From UMGS1601 sp964617585 (GTDB lineage Bacteria > Bacillota > Clostridia > Oscillospirales > Ruminococcaceae), in assembly GCA_964617585.1 (NCBI GenBank), contig CAZTXS010000020.1, positions 1 through 30,465 on the forward strand: a stretch of 30,465 nt of DNA, written 5' to 3'. Both the position numbers and the translations under genes were made by a program. Shown here piece after piece: positions 7,559 to 15,968 of the stretch; position 1 is the stretch's first letter; the number at the start of each line of letters is the position of its first letter. The notes below the pieces were generated by a model. That model was given only the letters and a program-made list of their open reading frames with translations. It did not search any database and was not told the DNA's origin.

Positions 7559-8491
7559 ATGTCATTTGACAGACTTATTGAAAAAATCGTAAAAACTCAG
7601 AATCCGACAGTCGTTGGACTTGACCCGAAGCTTGATTATGTTCCCGACTGTTTAAAGAAGAAAGCTTTTAAAAAGTACGGAAAGAATTTAAAGGGAGCTT
7701 CAAAGGCTGTTCTTGCTTTTAACAAAGGGATTATTGATGAAATATGCGATATAGTTCCGGCTGTAAAGCCTCAGGCGGCTTATTATGAAATGTATGGATA
7801 CGAGGGTGTAAAAACTCTATATAAAACTATTTCTTATGCAAAGAAAAAAGGTATGTTTGTAATTACCGACGGAAAGAGAAACGATATAGGAGCGACCATG
7901 CAGGCTTATGCCGCCGCTCATTTGGGAGAGGTCTTTGTTGACGGCGAGAGCTTTACTCCTTTCGGGGCGGACGCTTTGACCGTAAACGGATATTTGGGTA
8001 CGGACGGTATTTCTCCTCTGCTTGATGAGTGTGTTAAAAGAGATAAAGGGATTTTTGTCCTTGTCAAGACTTCTAATAAGTCAAGCGGAGAGCTTCAGGA
8101 TAAGGAGCTTAAGGACGGAAAAACCGTTTATGCCGAGATGGGCAAAATGTGCGAGGCATGGGGAAGCGAGGCTATGGGCAGGTATGGTTATTCTTCAGTA
8201 GGAGCGGTTGTAGGAGCGACATATCCCGAACAGCTTGCTGAGATGAGAAGAACGCTTCCGAATACTTTCTTTTTAGTTCCCGGATACGGAGCGCAGGGCG
8301 GCGGAGCCGAGGGCGTTTCAAAGGGGTTCGACTCTAACGGACTCGGAGCGATAGTGAATTCCTCAAGGGGAGTAATGTGCGCTTATCAGAAAGAGAATTG
8401 TGATGAAAAGGATTATGCCGGAGCGGCAAGACGCGAGTGCATAAGAATGAAAGAGGATATAATTTCATATCTTCCCAGAATTGCTCTTTAG
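7559..8491 (+). CDS. pyrF: Orotidine 5'-phosphate decarboxylase (subfamily 2)
   Basis: Decarboxylates OMP to UMP, the last step of pyrimidine nucleotide synthesis. TVVGLDPKLDYVP, the catalytic FVITDGKRNDIGATMQAYA (Lys-Asp pair in DGKRNDIG) and the C-terminal VPGYGAQGG phosphate loop are clear. The 310-residue length and DGKRNDIG place it in the longer subfamily 2. It is 34 bp after pyrC. The start is constrained by an upstream in-frame stop. pyrC and pyrF together cover two pathway steps; the others are elsewhere. Confidence 0.96.
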   Translation: MSFDRLIEKIVKTQNPTVVGLDPKLDYVPDCLKKKAFKKYGKNLKGASKAVLAFNKGIIDEICDIVPAVKPQAAYYEMYGYEGVKTLYKTISYAKKKGMFVITDGKRNDIGATMQAYAAAHLGEVFVDGESFTPFGADALTVNGYLGTDGISPLLDECVKRDKGIFVLVKTSNKSSGELQDKELKDGKTVYAEMGKMCEAWGSEAMGRYGYSSVGAVVGATYPEQLAEMRRTLPNTFFLVPGYGAQGGGAEGVSKGFDSNGLGAIVNSSRGVMCAYQKENCDEKDYAGAARRECIRMKEDIISYLPRIAL

Positions 8492-8503
8492 AAGGAAAGA
8501 CAA

Positions 8504-9001
8504 ATGAAGCTTAATATAGTGCTGGCAGAGCCGCAGATTCCCCAAAACACAGGTAATATTTCAAGAACCTGCGCAGTAACCGGCGCCGCTTTGCATTTGA
8601 TAAAGCCCTACGGCTTTCAGATAACCGATAAGAATTTAAAGCGGGCGGGGCTTGATTATTGGGATAAGCTTGAAATATACGAATATGAAAGCCTTGACGA
8701 TTTCTTTGAAAAAACCGACGGTGAGTATTTTTATTTCACTACCAAGGGAAAACACGTTTACAGCGACGTTCAATATAAGAACAATGTTTATATAATTTTC
8801 GGAAGAGAGGACAAGGGGCTTCCCGAAGATCTTTTATACGAAAATGAGGAGCGCTGTGTAAGAATACCTATGCGTCCCGATTTAAGAAGCCTTAACCTTT
8901 CTAATTCGGTTGCTGTTGCGGTTTATGAAATACTTAGACAGTGGGATTATCCCGACCTGACAAGAAAGGGAAAGCTCACACAATACACATGGAAAGACTG
9001 A
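8504..9001 (+). CDS. trmL: tRNA (cytidine/uridine-34 2'-O)-methyltransferase
   Basis: A SPOUT-fold methyltransferase of 165 residues that modifies the ribose of the wobble base in tRNA-Leu isoacceptors, using S-adenosylmethionine. LAEPQIPQNTGNISRTCAVTG at the N-terminus, the knot-forming IIFGREDKGLPEDLL and the IPMRPDLRSLNLSNSVAVAVYE C-terminal loop are diagnostic. It starts 12 bp after pyrF with AAGGAA before the ATG, so it shares the pyr transcript. Confidence 0.94.
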   Translation: MKLNIVLAEPQIPQNTGNISRTCAVTGAALHLIKPYGFQITDKNLKRAGLDYWDKLEIYEYESLDDFFEKTDGEYFYFTTKGKHVYSDVQYKNNVYIIFGREDKGLPEDLLYENEERCVRIPMRPDLRSLNLSNSVAVAVYEILRQWDYPDLTRKGKLTQYTWKD

Positions 9002-9056
9002 TTAGTTTTTAATATTCAAAAAGGAGGTACGCTCTTTTAGGAGGGCGCAGATATTT

Positions 9057-9926
9057 ATGAATAAGATTAAATTTATAACCGACTCAGCTTCTGACATTAC
9101 GTTTGAAAAGGAAAAAGAGCTTGACATACGCATAATGCCGTTCAAGGTTGCAATGGGTGATAAAAGCTATACTTCAAGAGTGGATTTTGATAATGAAAAG
9201 TTTTATCAGCTGATTGATGAGTTTGACGGAATACCATCGACTTCGCAGATAACGGCGTTTGAATATTCCGAAGCTTTCAAGCAATACTATGACGAGGGTT
9301 ACACGGATATAATAAATGTCACAATTAATTCGAAGGGTTCGGCAACCTATAATAATGCGGTTATGGCGGCTGAAGAATTTTTTGAGGAAAACCCCGACGC
9401 AAAGGATAAGTTTCATATTTACAATATTGACGGCAGAGGATACAGCGGTACTTACGGCTATCCCGTAGTGCAGGGAGCGTTAAAGGCGCAGAAGGGCGCT
9501 TCTGCCGATGAGATTGCCGCTTATATTACGGACTGGGTTGACAATTGCATTATATTCTTTGCTCCTTATACTTTAAAGTATGCAAGAAAGTCGGGCAGGA
9601 TACCATCAGCGGCTGCTTTTGCAGGAGAGGTAATGGGGCTCAGACCGATAATGAGAATAATGGATAATCAGATAACTACCGAAAGTAAGGTAAGGGGCGA
9701 CAAGGCTATCATTCCGAAGATTTTGAATCTTACGGTTAAGGAAATGATTCCGAAAACGCCTTACTGCATAGTTTACGGTAATGACGATAAGGTTAAAGAT
9801 GAAATGGCGGAGGCTATGACAAAATGCGTAGGCTACCCTCCTGAGGACTTTTATCAGATAGGAGCCGCTATTACAATTAATTCAGGTCCAAAGGTTGTAG
9901 GAGTTATTTTCAAAGCGGCTATGTGA
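9057..9926 (+). CDS. DegV family fatty-acid-binding protein
   Basis: A 289-residue DegV/EDD-fold protein. FITDSASDI (residues 6-14) and the IPSTSQIT motif (59-66) with the acyl-head-binding Ser are typical. In characterised family members (FakB) the protein presents a fatty acid to the kinase FakA; no fakA is in the window, so the role is by family only. There are two ribosome-site matches, AAGGAGG (9021-9027) and AGGAGGG (9039-9045, 11 bases from the ATG), with a partial CGCTC/GGGCG hairpin between the first and the start. It is the last gene of the pyr-trmL run. Confidence 0.88.
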   Translation: MNKIKFITDSASDITFEKEKELDIRIMPFKVAMGDKSYTSRVDFDNEKFYQLIDEFDGIPSTSQITAFEYSEAFKQYYDEGYTDIINVTINSKGSATYNNAVMAAEEFFEENPDAKDKFHIYNIDGRGYSGTYGYPVVQGALKAQKGASADEIAAYITDWVDNCIIFFAPYTLKYARKSGRIPSAAAFAGEVMGLRPIMRIMDNQITTESKVRGDKAIIPKILNLTVKEMIPKTPYCIVYGNDDKVKDEMAEAMTKCVGYPPEDFYQIGAAITINSGPKVVGVIFKAAM

Positions 9927-9929
9927 CGT

Positions 9930-10008
9930 TTGCAGGGGCGACCCCTGCGCTCAGTTTGCCTTTGGAAAGTTTGTGAAATGTTAGGGTTTGAGTAACTGCA
10001 GGTCAGCA
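9930..10008 (-). repeat. Family 2 repeat, diverged inverted copy
   Basis: Read on the minus strand this matches the 19517-19759 repeats: CTAACATTTCACAAACTTTC corresponds to the TTAACATTTCACAAGCTTTT block, followed by CAAAGGCA and GCGCAGGGGTC. It lacks the GAAGCGTCACGCTTC segment. The end nearest the DegV stop forms a hairpin GCAGGGG-CGA-CCCCTGC, which may act as a transcript end. The region 9927-10239 holds this repeat and the pgk upstream region and no gene. Confidence 0.7.
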
Positions 10009-10124
10009 AAAGCACAAACGGAAAATTAAGCATCTTGTTTTTGCACTGATTATAAATCTGCAGTTTATCTAAATATGAACATTAAACAAATTTTTAACAG
10101 TCGGGGAAAAGTATAATAAAACTA

Positions 10125-10151
10125 TTGAATTTTTATGCGTATTGTTATACA
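10125..10151 (+). promoter_or_regulatory. Candidate promoter of the pgk operon with overlapping palindrome
   Basis: TTGAAT (10125-10130) and an extended -10, TGT then TATACA (10143-10151), with a short 15-bp spacer. The -10 overlaps a palindrome ATTGT-TAT-ACAAT (10141-10153), which could be an operator. Another TATAAT at 10112-10117 lacks a -35. Weak evidence. Confidence 0.35.
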
Positions 10152-10239
10152 ATAATATAAATGGTTGTTAATATTTTAACAGCTTAAGATGTTTCAGTTT
10201 TGGCTGGATCAAATTATAAACAAGAGAGGATGTCTATTA

Positions 10240-11451
10240 ATGGCAGGTCTTAACAAGGTAACGGTTGACGACATTAACGTTAAGGGAAAGAAGGTTTTAG
10301 TTCGCTGTGACTTTAACGTTCCGCTTAAAGACGGCGTAATCACAAACGATAACAGAATCACTGCGGCGCTTCCGACAATCAAGAAGCTTATTGCAGACGG
10401 CGGCAAGGTTATTCTTTGCTCACACTTAGGTAAGCCTAAGAACGGTCCTGAGGAGAAGTTCTCGCTTGCTCCTGTTGCAGTAAGACTTTCTGAGCTTTTG
10501 GGTAAGGAAGTTATATTTGCTAACGATGATAACGTAGTGGGGGAGAATGCAAAAAAAGCAGTTGAAGCTATGAATGACGGTGATGTTGTTCTTCTTCAGA
10601 ACACAAGATTCAGAAAGGAAGAAACCAAGAATCTTGAACCTTTCAGCGAGGAGCTGGCTTCACTTGCAGATGTTTTTGTAATGGACGCTTTCGGCTCTGC
10701 TCACAGAGCGCATTGCTCAACTGCGGGAGTTACTAATCATATAAAGGATACGGCAGTCGGATACCTGATGCAGAAAGAAATTAACTATTTAGGAAACGCT
10801 GTTGAAGTTCCTGAAAGACCTTTTGTTGCTATTCTCGGCGGAGCTAAGGTTGCAGATAAGCTGAATGTTATTTCAAATCTTTTGGAAAAGTGCGACACGC
10901 TTATTATCGGCGGAGGAATGGCTTATACATTCTTAAAAGCTCAGGGTAAAGAAGTAGGAACCTCTTTGGTTGACGATACAAAGCTTGACTACTGCAAGGA
11001 AATGATTGAAAAGGCTGAAAAGCTTGGTAAAACGCTTCTTCTGCCGGTTGATACAACTATTGCGGCCGAGTTCCCTGATCCTATAGACGCAGATATTGAA
11101 GTTGAAGTCGTTTCAAGCGACAATATGCCTGCTGATAAAATGGGACTTGATATAGGTGAAAAGACAGCAGAGCTTTATGCCAAGGCTGTTAAGTCGGCTA
11201 AAACCGTTGTTTGGAACGGTCCTATGGGCGTGTTTGAGAACCCTGTTCTCGCAAAGGGAACAATAGCGGTTGCGCAGTCGCTCGCTGATACCGACGCTAC
11301 AACGATTATCGGAGGCGGAGATTCCGCAGCGGCAGTTATTCAGTTGGGCTTTGCAGACAAAATGTCGCATATCTCAACAGGCGGCGGAGCTTCTCTTGAA
11401 TATCTTGAGGGCAAGGTGCTTCCGGGCATTGACGTTATTGCCGATAAGTAA
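10240..11451 (+). CDS. pgk: Phosphoglycerate kinase
   Basis: Transfers phosphate from 1,3-bisphosphoglycerate to ADP in glycolysis. VLVRCDFNVPLKDG (substrate loop), SHLGKPKNG, VMDAFGSAHRAHCS, the ILGGAKVADKL hinge, WNGPMGVFENP and GGGDSAAAV nucleotide motifs are all intact. An upstream in-frame ATG at 10189 would add 17 residues with no ribosome site. I chose 10240 because AGAGAGGA (10223-10230) lies nine bases before it and MAGLNKVTVDDI is the usual start. That gives 403 residues. First gene of pgk-tpiA-gpmI. Confidence 0.97.
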   Translation: MAGLNKVTVDDINVKGKKVLVRCDFNVPLKDGVITNDNRITAALPTIKKLIADGGKVILCSHLGKPKNGPEEKFSLAPVAVRLSELLGKEVIFANDDNVVGENAKKAVEAMNDGDVVLLQNTRFRKEETKNLEPFSEELASLADVFVMDAFGSAHRAHCSTAGVTNHIKDTAVGYLMQKEINYLGNAVEVPERPFVAILGGAKVADKLNVISNLLEKCDTLIIGGGMAYTFLKAQGKEVGTSLVDDTKLDYCKEMIEKAEKLGKTLLLPVDTTIAAEFPDPIDADIEVEVVSSDNMPADKMGLDIGEKTAELYAKAVKSAKTVVWNGPMGVFENPVLAKGTIAVAQSLADTDATTIIGGGDSAAAVIQLGFADKMSHISTGGGASLEYLEGKVLPGIDVIADK

Positions 11452-11462
11452 TTTGAATAATG

Positions 11463-11490
11463 AGGATTGCCTGTTGCCGCAGGCAGTCCT
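11463..11490 (+). other. Stable hairpin between pgk and tpiA
   Basis: An 11-bp stem (11463-11473 against 11480-11490, one G-U) with a six-base loop begins 12 bases after the pgk stop. The following sequence is AT-rich but has no clean T-run, so it is more likely an RNA-processing or partial-termination site than a full terminator. Confidence 0.6.
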
Positions 11491-11535
11491 TAAATTTTGA
11501 TTAAGACAAAATAAACAGCTAAAGGAGTTTTTAAA

Positions 11536-12303
11536 ATGAGAAAAGATTTAAGACAGGCGGTTATTGCGGGCAACTGGAAAATGAATAAGACAAGACCTGA
11601 GGCTAAGGCTCTTATTGAGGAGCTGAAACCGATTGCAGCGGATAAAACCTGCGGAGTTGTAATATGCGTTCCGTTCACCAATCTTGAAACAGCTTTGTCG
11701 CTTACAGAGGGAACTAACATTAAAGTAGGCGCTGAGAACTGTCACTTTGAAAAGAGCGGAGCTTTTACAGGTGAGATTTCAGCAGATATGCTGGCTGAAA
11801 TGGGCGTTGAGTATGTAGTTCTCGGACACTCGGAGAGAAGACAGTATTTCGCTGAAACAGATGAAACTGTAAATAAGAGAACTAAGGCTGCGTTAGAGTC
11901 AGGCTTAAAGCCTATCGTGTGTGTGGGTGAGCTTTTGTGGGAGCGTGAGTGCGGAATCACGGAAGAAGTTATTGCGCGTCAGATAAAGCTTGATTTCTAT
12001 GACATAAGCGCTGATGATTTAAAGAAGTGTATAATTGCTTATGAGCCTGTTTGGGCAATAGGAACGGGAAAAACCGCTACAGCGGATCAAGCTCAGGAGG
12101 TTTGCAGATTTATTCGTGATACTTTGACTAAGATGTACGACAAGGAAACTGCCGATTCTGTCACAATTCAGTACGGCGGTTCTATGAACGAGAAGAACTG
12201 TGCGGAGCTTTTGTCAAAGGAAGATGTTGACGGCGGTCTTATCGGCGGAGCTTCGCTTGTTGCTGAAAAATTCGGCGTGCTTCTTGAAGAGGCTTCTAAA
12301 TAA
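11536..12303 (+). CDS. tpiA: Triosephosphate isomerase
   Basis: Interconverts dihydroxyacetone phosphate and glyceraldehyde 3-phosphate. AGNWKMN (catalytic Lys), LGHSERR (catalytic His), IAYEPVWAIGTGKTA (catalytic Glu and the flexible loop) and the C-terminal YGGSMN and GGLIGGASL phosphate loops are present. It is 255 residues, normal for the family. AAAGGAG precedes the ATG. Confidence 0.98.
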   Translation: MRKDLRQAVIAGNWKMNKTRPEAKALIEELKPIAADKTCGVVICVPFTNLETALSLTEGTNIKVGAENCHFEKSGAFTGEISADMLAEMGVEYVVLGHSERRQYFAETDETVNKRTKAALESGLKPIVCVGELLWERECGITEEVIARQIKLDFYDISADDLKKCIIAYEPVWAIGTGKTATADQAQEVCRFIRDTLTKMYDKETADSVTIQYGGSMNEKNCAELLSKEDVDGGLIGGASLVAEKFGVLLEEASK

Positions 12304-12327
12304 ATTAAACCGGGAGGAGAAAATCAT

Positions 12328-13902
12328 ATGGCAAAGAAACCTGTTATTTTAGTTGTGATGGACGGCATAGGCTTTAGCGTTACAGGTCTGGGCGACGCAG
12401 TTTCCGAGGCAAATACGCCTACTCTTGATAAGCTTCTTAAGGACTGTCCTAATACTTCCTTAAAGGCTCACGGTGACGCAGTAGGGCTTCCCACCGACGA
12501 TGATATGGGAAACAGCGAGGTAGGTCATAACGCTCTCGGCTGCGGACAGATTTATTCTCAGGGAGCAAAGCTTGTGAACGAATCGCTGGAGAGCGGAAAG
12601 ATGTTTGAAAGCGAAACCTGGAAAGAGGTCGTGGGAAATGTTAAAGCTCATTCTTCAACGCTGCATTTTATAGGACTTCTTTCGGACGGAAACGTTCACT
12701 CAAATATTTCTCACCTGAAAACTATGATAAAGAAAGCGAAGGAGCAGGGGGTTTCTAGGGTAAGATGTCATGTTCTTATGGACGGAAGAGATGTTCCGGC
12801 AACTTCGGGACTTCAGTATATTGACGAGCTTGAAACCTGTATGGCTGAGCTTAACGACGCTTCCTTTGACGCTAAAATAGCTTCAGGCGGCGGAAGAATG
12901 AAGATTACTATGGACAGGTATCAGGCGGACTGGGGAATGGTTGAGCTTGGCTGGAAAACCCATGTCTTAGGCGAGGGCAGACAGTTTGACAACGCTACTA
13001 TTGCCATAGAAACCTACAGAAAAGAAAACGAGGGCATAATAGACCAAGATCTTCCGCCTTTCGTTGTAGCTGAGAACGGCGAGCCTGTCGGAACGATAAA
13101 CGATAAAGACAGTGTGGTTCTTTTTAATTTCAGAGGGGACAGAGCTATAGAACTTTCAATGGCGTTTGACAACGAAGAGTTTACCGCATTCGACAGAGGT
13201 CCGAAGCCTGACGTTGTGTTTGCGGGTATGCTTCAGTATGACGGAGATTTAAATCTTCCGAATAAGTATTTGGTAAGCCCGCCTGAAATCACAAACACTC
13301 TTTCCGAGCTTTTGGTCAAAAACGGTATGAGTTCATACGCCGTATCAGAAACTCAGAAATACGGACACGTTACTTATTTCTGGAACGGAAACAAGTCGGA
13401 GAAGTTCAGCGAGGAGCTTGAAACGTGGAAAGAGATTCCGTCCGATAAGGTATCGTTTGACGAAAGACCTTGGATGAAGTCGGCTGAGGTTACCGACGCT
13501 CTTATCGAGGCGGTAAAGTCGGGCAAGTACGACTTTTTAAGATGTAATTATCCTAACGGCGATATGGTTGGACACACAGGAAATATGGACGCTACCGTTA
13601 TCGGAGTTGAGTCGGTTGATTTAGGCCTTGCAAGGCTCATTAAAGCGTGCGAGGATATAGATTGTACGATAATGATTACCGCCGACCACGGAAACGCCGA
13701 TGAAATGCTCGAGAAAAATAAGAAGGGCAATGTTCAGGTGAGAACGGCTCACTCTCTCAACAGAGTTCCGTTTATTATCTATGATAAGAATACAGAGTAT
13801 ACTATCAAAGAGGGAAGCTTCGGACTTTCCAATGTCGCTCCTACAGTTGCAAAGGTTCTGGGGCTTGAAGCTCCTGACTGCTGGGAGGACAGCATGATTT
13901 AG
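12328..13902 (+). CDS. gpmI: 2,3-bisphosphoglycerate-independent phosphoglycerate mutase
   Basis: Interconverts 3- and 2-phosphoglycerate through a phosphoserine intermediate, dependent on manganese. VVMDGIGF provides the first metal Asp, GNSEVGHNALG the nucleophilic Ser, VLMDGRDVPATSG and the phosphatase-domain ADHGNADEM and TAHSLNRVPF the other metal ligands. It is 524 residues, full length. GGGAGGAG precedes the ATG, 24 bp after tpiA. A strong terminator follows. Confidence 0.98.
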   Translation: MAKKPVILVVMDGIGFSVTGLGDAVSEANTPTLDKLLKDCPNTSLKAHGDAVGLPTDDDMGNSEVGHNALGCGQIYSQGAKLVNESLESGKMFESETWKEVVGNVKAHSSTLHFIGLLSDGNVHSNISHLKTMIKKAKEQGVSRVRCHVLMDGRDVPATSGLQYIDELETCMAELNDASFDAKIASGGGRMKITMDRYQADWGMVELGWKTHVLGEGRQFDNATIAIETYRKENEGIIDQDLPPFVVAENGEPVGTINDKDSVVLFNFRGDRAIELSMAFDNEEFTAFDRGPKPDVVFAGMLQYDGDLNLPNKYLVSPPEITNTLSELLVKNGMSSYAVSETQKYGHVTYFWNGNKSEKFSEELETWKEIPSDKVSFDERPWMKSAEVTDALIEAVKSGKYDFLRCNYPNGDMVGHTGNMDATVIGVESVDLGLARLIKACEDIDCTIMITADHGNADEMLEKNKKGNVQVRTAHSLNRVPFIIYDKNTEYTIKEGSFGLSNVAPTVAKVLGLEAPDCWEDSMI

Positions 13903-13914
13903 TATTAAATTTAC

Positions 13915-13960
13915 GGCTTTATGCTTTGCTTAACGCATTGACATAAAGCCTTTTTGTTTT
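13915..13960 (+). terminator. Terminator of pgk-tpiA-gpmI
   Basis: GGCTTTATG (13915-13923) pairs with CATAAAGCC (13942-13950), followed by TTTTTGTTTT. Confidence 0.88.
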
Positions 13961-13998
13961 GATATTTACAAACATAAGTTATATGCTCAGACGGTTTT

Positions 13999-14020
13999 GA
14001 AGCTGCATTTTTGCAGCTTC
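13999..14020 (+). terminator. Second hairpin before the thioesterase promoter
   Basis: GAAGCTGCA and TGCAGCTTC form a perfect 9-bp stem with a TTTT loop, ending 11 bases before a consensus -35. It could be a backup terminator insulating the next promoter or a protein site; the T-run after it is short. Confidence 0.5.
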
Positions 14021-14031
14021 AGGCTTTTAAA

Positions 14032-14060
14032 TTGACAACGGACAGGAAAGAATATATAAT
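14032..14060 (+). promoter_or_regulatory. Perfect-consensus sigma-A promoter
   Basis: TTGACA (14032-14037), exactly 17 bp and TATAAT (14055-14060) match consensus at all twelve positions. It would drive the thioesterase and ahcY. Confidence 0.92.
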
Positions 14061-14094
14061 ATTAAATAAAATAATTTATAAAGGAAATGCTTAA

Positions 14095-14532
14095 ATGGAG
14101 AAAAACAAAAAGATACCTTTTACGAGAAAGGCTTATTATTACGAAACCGACGGCATGGGGATAGTTCATCATTCAAATTATATCCGCTGGATGGAGGAAG
14201 CCAGAATCAACTGGCTCGAGTATGTAGGTTATCCTTATAAAGCGGTAGAGGATTTGGGATTGATGATTCCCGTTTTATCTGCAAGCTGCGAGTATAAGCA
14301 TCCCGTAAGGTTTGACGATGAGTTTGAAATTTCAATGAATTTGACTTACTTTAACGGAGTGAGATTTTCGGTTGAATACAGCATTTATAATAAAACTGCC
14401 GGAAAACTTTCAGCTAAAGCTGAATCCTCCCACTGCTTTGTGAACAGGGATTTCAGACCGGTGAGAACTAAAAGGGATTATCCGAAGCTTTATAAGGTTT
14501 TCAATGATAATCTGAATCTTAAATTTAAGTAA
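14095..14532 (+). CDS. Acyl-CoA thioesterase, YbgC/FcbC hotdog family
   Basis: A 145-residue single hotdog-fold protein expected to hydrolyse an acyl-thioester. The signature YETDGMGIVHHSNYIRWMEE at residues 16-35 holds the catalytic Asp19 and the HHSNY helix start. ARINWLEYVG follows. The natural substrate cannot be read from sequence. AAAGGAAA precedes the ATG. It lies 50 bp before ahcY and shares its consensus promoter. Confidence 0.88.
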   Translation: MEKNKKIPFTRKAYYYETDGMGIVHHSNYIRWMEEARINWLEYVGYPYKAVEDLGLMIPVLSASCEYKHPVRFDDEFEISMNLTYFNGVRFSVEYSIYNKTAGKLSAKAESSHCFVNRDFRPVRTKRDYPKLYKVFNDNLNLKFK

Positions 14533-14582
14533 AAAGATACAATACTTCTAAAGTGCGCGGAAAGAGCGAAAGGAAGATTATA

Positions 14583-15827
14583 ATGAGCGAGATAAGAAAC
14601 GAAAATCTTTGGGAGAGCGGAAAGACTAAAATTGAATGGGTAAAGGCAAATATGTCGCTTTTAAACAGCATTGAAAATGAGTTTAAAGAAACTGAACCTT
14701 TTTCGGGAATAAAAATAGCTCTTTCGATTCATTTGGAGGCTAAGACTGCGTATCTCTGCAAAGTGCTTGCCGCAGGAGGAGCGGATATGTATATAACGGG
14801 AAGCAATCCGCTTTCTACACAGGACGATGTTGCTGCGGCCTTGGTTCATGACGGACTTAATGTTTTTGCATGGTATAACGCAACCGACGAGGAGTATCAC
14901 CGACATATCGAACAGGTAATAAAGTCAGGACCTAATATAATTATCGATGACGGAGGAGATCTGGTTAATCTTATTCACAGCGAATATCCCGAGCTTATAG
15001 GCAATGTTATAGGAGGCTGTGAGGAAACAACAACAGGTATTATTCGTCTTATAGCGATGAATAACGAGGGAGCGTTGAAATTTCCTATGGTTCTTGTGAA
15101 TAACGCCGACTGCAAGCATTTGTTTGATAACAGATACGGAACAGGTCAATCAGTTTGGGACGGAATAAACAGAACCACAAACCTGATAGTAGCGGGAAAA
15201 AACGTTGTCGTGGCAGGTTATGGCTGGTGCGGCAAGGGCGTTGCAATGAGAGCAAAGGGAATGGGAGCGTCCGTTATTGTGACGGAGATTGACCCGGTTA
15301 AAGCAATGGAAGCTGTTATGGACGGCTTTAAGGTTATGAAAATGGAAGAAGCGGCAAAGACAGGCGATTTCTTCATAACGGTGACAGGCTGTAAGGACGT
15401 TATAACAGAAAAGTCGTTTATGAATATGAAGGACGGAGCTATAATGTGTAATGCAGGTCATTTCGACTGCGAGGTTGATGTTGCGGGACTTAAAAAGCTT
15501 GCGGTTGAAGTTAAGGAAGCCAGAAAAAACATAATGGGATACAAGCTTCCTAACGGAAGATGGCTCAACGTAATTGCCGAGGGAAGACTTGTTAATCTGG
15601 CGGCGGGCGACGGACACCCTGCTGAGATTATGGATATGAGCTTTGCTATTCAGGCACTCAGCGCACTGTACCTTGTTGAAAATAAGGACAAGCTTGATGA
15701 AAAGATTATAGATGTTCCGAGAAGCGTTGACAATGAAGTTGCAAGGCGTAAAATAAAGTTTTGGGGACTTGAGATAGACAGTCTGACTGCGGAGCAGGAG
15801 AAATATCTTTCAAGCTGGCAGGTATAG
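14583..15827 (+). CDS. ahcY: S-adenosyl-L-homocysteine hydrolase
   Basis: An NAD-dependent enzyme that splits S-adenosylhomocysteine to adenosine and homocysteine, regenerating the methyl cycle. IALSIHLEAKTAYL and GSNPLSTQDDVAAAL match the substrate domain. GCEETTTG and DCKHLFDNRYGTGQS carry the catalytic Glu, Lys and Asp. GYGWCGKGVAMRAKGMGA is the NAD loop, and GRLVNLAAGDGHPAEIMDMS is the hinge. It ends LTAEQEKYLSSWQV and lacks the long C-terminal HYRY tail, like the short Thermotoga/archaeal-type enzymes, some of which prefer S-inosylhomocysteine. A GTG at 14553 would add ten residues; the ATG at 14583 is chosen because AAAGGAAG lies eight bases before it. Length 414 residues. Confidence 0.94.
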   Translation: MSEIRNENLWESGKTKIEWVKANMSLLNSIENEFKETEPFSGIKIALSIHLEAKTAYLCKVLAAGGADMYITGSNPLSTQDDVAAALVHDGLNVFAWYNATDEEYHRHIEQVIKSGPNIIIDDGGDLVNLIHSEYPELIGNVIGGCEETTTGIIRLIAMNNEGALKFPMVLVNNADCKHLFDNRYGTGQSVWDGINRTTNLIVAGKNVVVAGYGWCGKGVAMRAKGMGASVIVTEIDPVKAMEAVMDGFKVMKMEEAAKTGDFFITVTGCKDVITEKSFMNMKDGAIMCNAGHFDCEVDVAGLKKLAVEVKEARKNIMGYKLPNGRWLNVIAEGRLVNLAAGDGHPAEIMDMSFAIQALSALYLVENKDKLDEKIIDVPRSVDNEVARRKIKFWGLEIDSLTAEQEKYLSSWQV

Positions 15828-15838
15828 ATTGACGGTAA

Positions 15839-15955
15839 GATAATGAATCTGAAAAACAGCAGGAGCTTCAAAGCTTAAAAAGGGCGGAGGAAGGCACGCC
15901 GAAAGCTTATCAGGAAACGGTTCAAGAATATGTAAAAACATGGTTAGCAGAGTGA
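15839..15955 (+). pseudogene. Open stretch without start codon after ahcY
   Basis: Between a TAA at 15836 and a TGA at 15953 one frame reads as a hydrophilic, Glu/Gln/Lys-rich peptide (DNESEKQQELQSLKRAEEGT, then PKAYQETVQEYVKTWLAE). There is no ATG, GTG or TTG in frame and no ribosome site. It may be the tail of a decayed small gene or simply chance. The remaining gap to 16055 holds the promoter of the penicillin-binding protein. Confidence 0.25.
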
Positions 15956-15968
15956 CTTTTGCAAACAC

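Noticed and set aside
10189..10239. Longer N-terminus for phosphoglycerate kinase
   Set aside because: There is no ribosome site before 10189, and a good one stands before the ATG at 10240, where family members start.
15150..15617. Minus-strand frame of 155 residues antisense to ahcY
   Set aside because: The composition is typical of the reverse of a coding gene, and ahcY is intact on the other strand.
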